Source: Parabacteroides johnsonii DSM 18315 (lineage in GTDB: Bacteria > Bacteroidota > Bacteroidia > Bacteroidales > Tannerellaceae). From it: a stretch of DNA of 64,000 bases. Both the position numbers and the translations under genes were made by a program. Location of the stretch: assembly GCF_025151045.1 (NCBI RefSeq), contig NZ_CP102285.1, positions 3,596,001 through 3,660,000 of the forward strand, written 5' to 3'. Shown here piece by piece: positions 61,025 to 64,000 of this stretch. Within the stretch, counting starts at the first letter, position 1; each line of letters begins with the position of its first letter. The notes below the pieces were generated by a model that worked only from the letters and a program-made list of their open reading frames with translations, was not told the DNA's origin and made no database searches.

Positions 61025-62857
61025 TTGAAAACATTTGAAGAATTAGGAGTTGCCGCACCAATACTGAAGGCAATTCAAGAAATGGGCTACGAATCGCCCA
61101 TGCCGGTACAGGAGGAAGTGATTCCTTTCTTACTGGGAGATGACAACGACGTAATTGCATTAGCACAAACAGGTACGGGGAAAACAGCCGCTTTCGGCCT
61201 TCCGATCCTGCAAAAAATCGATGTAACTACATACCAGCCCCAAGCACTCGTACTTTGTCCTACTCGCGAGCTTTGTCTACAGATCGCAGACGATCTGAAC
61301 GACTACTCCAAGTATATCGACAACCTGAAGGTTCTCCCAGTGTACGGTGGTTCCAGCATCGAGAGCCAGATTAAGACGCTGAAACGTGGTGTGCACGTGG
61401 TAGTGGCCACTCCGGGACGCCTCTTGGACCTGATGAACCGCAAGACGGTGAACCTCAGCTTGGTAAAGAATGTCATCATGGACGAGGCGGATGAGATGCT
61501 CAACATGGGCTTCACCGACAGCATCAACGCCATCCTCGCCGAAGTGCCGGAAAACCGCAACATGCTGCTCTTCTCGGCCACCATGCCGAAGGAGATTGCT
61601 GCCATCACGAAGAGGTACATGAAGAATCCGAAGGAAATCGTGATCGGCAACAAGAACGAGGGCAATAAGAATATCCGCGATATCTACTACATGGTCCGTG
61701 CACAGGACAAGTACCTCGCGCTGAAACGTATCGCCGACTTTTACCCGAACATCTACGGCATCGTCTTCTGCCGTACCCGCAAAGAGACGCAGGAGATCGC
61801 CGACAAACTGATACAGGATGGCTACAACGCCGATTCGCTGCACGGCGAACTGAGCCAGGCACAGCGCGACTACGTAATGCAGAAGTTTCGCGTCAAAAAC
61901 ATACAGCTTCTGGTTGCCACTGACGTGGCTGCCCGCGGCCTGGACGTGGACGACCTGACACACGTGATTAACTATGGCTTGCCCGATGAAGTAGAATCCT
62001 ACACACACCGCCGCGGCCGTACCGGTCGTGCCGGTAAGACGGGTATCTCCATTTCGATCTGTCATGTGAAAGAAAAGGGCAAGATACGTGAGATCGAACG
62101 CATCATCAACAAGAAATTCGAAAAGGGTGAGATCCCTTCCGGAAGTGCTATCTGCGAAAAGCAGCTTTTCAATCTCGTAGATCAGATCGAAAAAGTGAAG
62201 GTGAACGAGGAAGAAATCGCCTCCCTGATGCCTCAAATCTACCGCAAGCTGGAATGGCTGGACAAGGAGGATATCATCAAGCGAGTCGTTTCGCTCGAAT
62301 TCAACCGTATGATCGACTACTACAAAGATGCTGACGAAATCCAGCAGGTGGACGAACGTTCCGCCCGTAGTGAACGGGGTGAACGTGGCGAACGCCGTGC
62401 ATATGTGGCCGAAGAGGGTTATTCGCGCTTCTTCCTCAACTTCGGCAAAGCCGACGGCCTCTATCCGAACCAACTGATCGAACTGGTCAACAAATGCGTG
62501 CCGGGCAAGGTGCGTATCGGTAAGATCGACCTGCGCGAAAACTTCTCTTTCTTCGAAGTGGAAGAGGGTGAAGCCCAACGCGTGATGAACAGCATGAATG
62601 GGTTTGAAGTGGACGGACGCCGCATCTCCGTCGAGCCTGCACAGGGCAAGAAAGAAGAAGGCGGACGGGGTGGCAAACGCAGTTATGGAGGCCGGCGTAG
62701 CGATGACGGCTACAAAGGCAAACGAGGTTCCAAAGATAGCGGACGCCGGAGTAACGATCGTTCAGACCGTGCTTTCCGCAAAGACGAACGCGACAGTAAC
62801 CGCCCATGGAAACGGACAGCCGCCGCACGTGATGCCCGTAAAAAAAGACGTTTCTGA
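61025..62857 (+). CDS. DEAD-box RNA helicase (DeaD/CsdA-like) with TTG start
   Basis: The 610-residue helicase starts at a TTG at 61025: the KTFEELGV sequence after it is the conserved Q-motif start, and no ATG or GTG in frame lies between the -7 box and it. Motifs are AQTGTGKT (I), PTRELC (Ia), MDEADEML (II), FSATMP (III) and HRRGRTGRAG (VI). A DbpA-type RNA-binding domain (about 460-535, SRFFLNFGKADGLYPNQ) and a basic Arg/Gly/Ser tail follow. It probably remodels RNA and helps ribosome assembly in the cold. A TTG start could keep translation low. Confidence 0.93.
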   Translation: MKTFEELGVAAPILKAIQEMGYESPMPVQEEVIPFLLGDDNDVIALAQTGTGKTAAFGLPILQKIDVTTYQPQALVLCPTRELCLQIADDLNDYSKYIDNLKVLPVYGGSSIESQIKTLKRGVHVVVATPGRLLDLMNRKTVNLSLVKNVIMDEADEMLNMGFTDSINAILAEVPENRNMLLFSATMPKEIAAITKRYMKNPKEIVIGNKNEGNKNIRDIYYMVRAQDKYLALKRIADFYPNIYGIVFCRTRKETQEIADKLIQDGYNADSLHGELSQAQRDYVMQKFRVKNIQLLVATDVAARGLDVDDLTHVINYGLPDEVESYTHRRGRTGRAGKTGISISICHVKEKGKIREIERIINKKFEKGEIPSGSAICEKQLFNLVDQIEKVKVNEEEIASLMPQIYRKLEWLDKEDIIKRVVSLEFNRMIDYYKDADEIQQVDERSARSERGERGERRAYVAEEGYSRFFLNFGKADGLYPNQLIELVNKCVPGKVRIGKIDLRENFSFFEVEEGEAQRVMNSMNGFEVDGRRISVEPAQGKKEEGGRGGKRSYGGRRSDDGYKGKRGSKDSGRRSNDRSDRAFRKDERDSNRPWKRTAAARDARKKRRF

Positions 62858-62902
62858 TCCTTCTTCCTCACGCTAACAAAAGCAGGAAACCGCAGCATAC
62901 AT

Positions 62903-62944
62903 CAGCAACCCCCAGCCGGTAACGACAGGGAGTTGCTGTTTTTA
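62903..62944 (+). terminator. Intrinsic terminator after the helicase gene
   Basis: CAGCAAC (62903-62909) pairs with GTTGCTG (62932-62938), extended inward by C/G pairs, and is followed by TTTTTA. Confidence 0.8.
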
Positions 62945-62974
62945 TTTCCACTTCTCTTCTTATCCCAACATATC

Positions 62975-64000
62975 TTATCCATTCTTCAACACATCATCCT
63001 TGTCCGGTGCATCGGGTTCGGGTGTGGATTCCGGATTAAAGGGGTTGAAATAGTAGATGCCTTTCTCACCGAGGAATTGCAGGAAGTACGGGAGCTTCTG
63101 CATAAAGAGGCTGCACTCCTTTGACTTGGCAGGGGTCCAAGCGGATTCGGCTACTGCGACCAAACGTGGGAACGTCATATAATCCAGACGTTTGGCATCG
63201 GCTACACGTTCCGTCCAAAGGGAGAACTGGAGACCCATCACCTGGTCTTCATAATCACGAGTCAGATGGATGATAGGTTCGGGGAAACGGTAGATGTCTT
63301 CGACCGGATTGAAACCGCCCCACACACGGCCCACTTTATGGCCACCATATTGGATGAAGTCGGCATACAACGGACGACGCGGAGTCATAATCACCCGGTA
63401 ACCGTTTTCGAGCGCTTTCACCAACTGGTGTTTGCGGTCATGCCGCCACCACATGATGACGGCTTTGTCGGGAGAGACACCGGCATCGATCATCTCGTCC
63501 CAACCGATCATCGTCTTACCTTTGGAAGCTACGATATCGGCGGCACGGCGGATAAAATACTGTTCCAAGCCCGTTTCGTTGCCCAAGTTCTTATCTTTGA
63601 TAAACTGTTGGATTTCGGGATCGGTGAACCAGCTTTGGTTACCGTAATGCACTTCATCGCCTCCGATATGGATATAGGGAGACGGAAACAGGGCAACAAT
63701 CTCATCGAGCACGTTGCTGATAAACTCGAACGTCTCTTCCTTACAGGGATGGAATGTGAAATGCTGCCATTTTCCCTCACCGCCGCCGGAGATTTCGGGA
63801 TAGGAACGGCAGACGGCAGTAGCATGGCCCGGCATGTCGAATTCAGGAACGACCATGATATGACGGTCGGCTGCATAGGCAACTATCTCTTTGATCTCTT
63901 CTTGGGTGTAGAACGTAGCGGGCGCTTTCGGGTCGTGCCAGTTACCGACAGCCCCCTCGGTAGTCAGCTTCGGATAGCGCTTGATCTCGATACGCCAACC
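62975..64000 (-). CDS. GH20 beta-N-acetylhexosaminidase (N-terminal part beyond window)
   Basis: The frame is open to the right edge of the window, 341 codons before the stop. It holds the GH20 catalytic barrel from about strand 2 onward: RHIMVVPEFDMPGHATA, the catalytic pair in YIHIGGDEVHYGN, GWDEM, VIMWWRHDRKHQL and the final WTERV and YMTFPRLVAVAESAW stretches. It removes terminal GlcNAc or GalNAc from glycans, with the substrate acetamido group as nucleophile. With GH110, GH89 and GH16 in the same window it supports mucin use. The signal peptide and N-terminal domain are not visible. Confidence 0.92.
   Translation of the reverse strand, partial: GWRIEIKRYPKLTTEGAVGNWHDPKAPATFYTQEEIKEIVAYAADRHIMVVPEFDMPGHATAVCRSYPEISGGGEGKWQHFTFHPCKEETFEFISNVLDEIVALFPSPYIHIGGDEVHYGNQSWFTDPEIQQFIKDKNLGNETGLEQYFIRRAADIVASKGKTMIGWDEMIDAGVSPDKAVIMWWRHDRKHQLVKALENGYRVIMTPRRPLYADFIQYGGHKVGRVWGGFNPVEDIYRFPEPIIHLTRDYEDQVMGLQFSLWTERVADAKRLDYMTFPRLVAVAESAWTPAKSKECSLFMQKLPYFLQFLGEKGIYYFNPFNPESTPEPDAPDKDDVLKNG

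Noticed and set aside
61277-62578. 433-residue open frame opposite the DEAD-box helicase gene
   Set aside because: The helicase motifs on plus are unmistakable; the antisense frame is a composition artefact with no motif.

Overview
The window is a chromosomal segment of a gut Bacteroidales bacterium, most likely a Parabacteroides. The genus is an inference. It rests on a SusC/SusD system driven by an ECF sigma/FecR pair, host-glycan glycosidases, PorX, the long form of IspG, Bacteroidetes-type genes of unknown function (DUF4292, DUF4832) and many Bacteroidetes promoters with a TAnnTTTG -7 box, two of them with a -33 box as well. No rRNA, tRNA, insertion sequence, integrase or CRISPR array was recognised.

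Region 1 (1-16917, all minus strand) is a polysaccharide utilisation locus. In transcription order it holds a large secreted protein of unknown family, an ECF sigma factor, a FecR anti-sigma factor, SusC with an STN signalling domain, SusD, a GH16 endo-glycanase, a DUF4874/DUF4832 lipoprotein, a GH89 alpha-N-acetylglucosaminidase and a GH31 glycosidase cut by the window edge. STN, FecR and sigma form a trans-envelope switch. The enzyme set suggests a host mucin O-glycan, and GH110 (48511-50319) and GH20 (62975 to the edge) elsewhere in the window fit the same diet. A strong intrinsic terminator between susD and GH16 should set expression of the enzymes below that of the transporter.

Region 2 (17043-33445) is mostly core genome: ribF, an argE-like deacylase, an A+T-rich flippase plus asparagine-synthetase-like pair, the envC-like/DUF4292/TPR/dut group, a truncated GH2 lipoprotein, porX, tsaE, an Imm17-like small membrane protein, rnr and an SMP-30-like lactonase.

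Region 3 (33580-51888) carries uxaB-uxaA for hexuronate breakdown, a Na/Pi cotransporter, a uridine-kinase-like enzyme, an EamA transporter, a sensor kinase, rpoN, a PAP2-like membrane protein, gcvH, purE, ispG, GH110 and cysS.

Region 4 (51893-64000) carries a hotdog thioesterase, a 1.1 kb non-coding stretch, a small ABC-type ATPase, a flavin reductase, an alanine symporter, an M16 protease, an ORF6N protein, an arabinose-5-phosphate isomerase-like SIS protein, a PfkB kinase, an atypical tyrosine phosphatase lipoprotein, a DEAD-box helicase and a partial GH20.

The most unusual signals are non-coding. One is a nested imperfect palindrome of about 530 bp (52436-52964) with several near-perfect arms sharing one centre. 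The other is a pair of paralogous small RNA genes (near 26740-26812 and 48441-48512), each with its own promoter and terminator and with compensatory changes in the hairpin stem.
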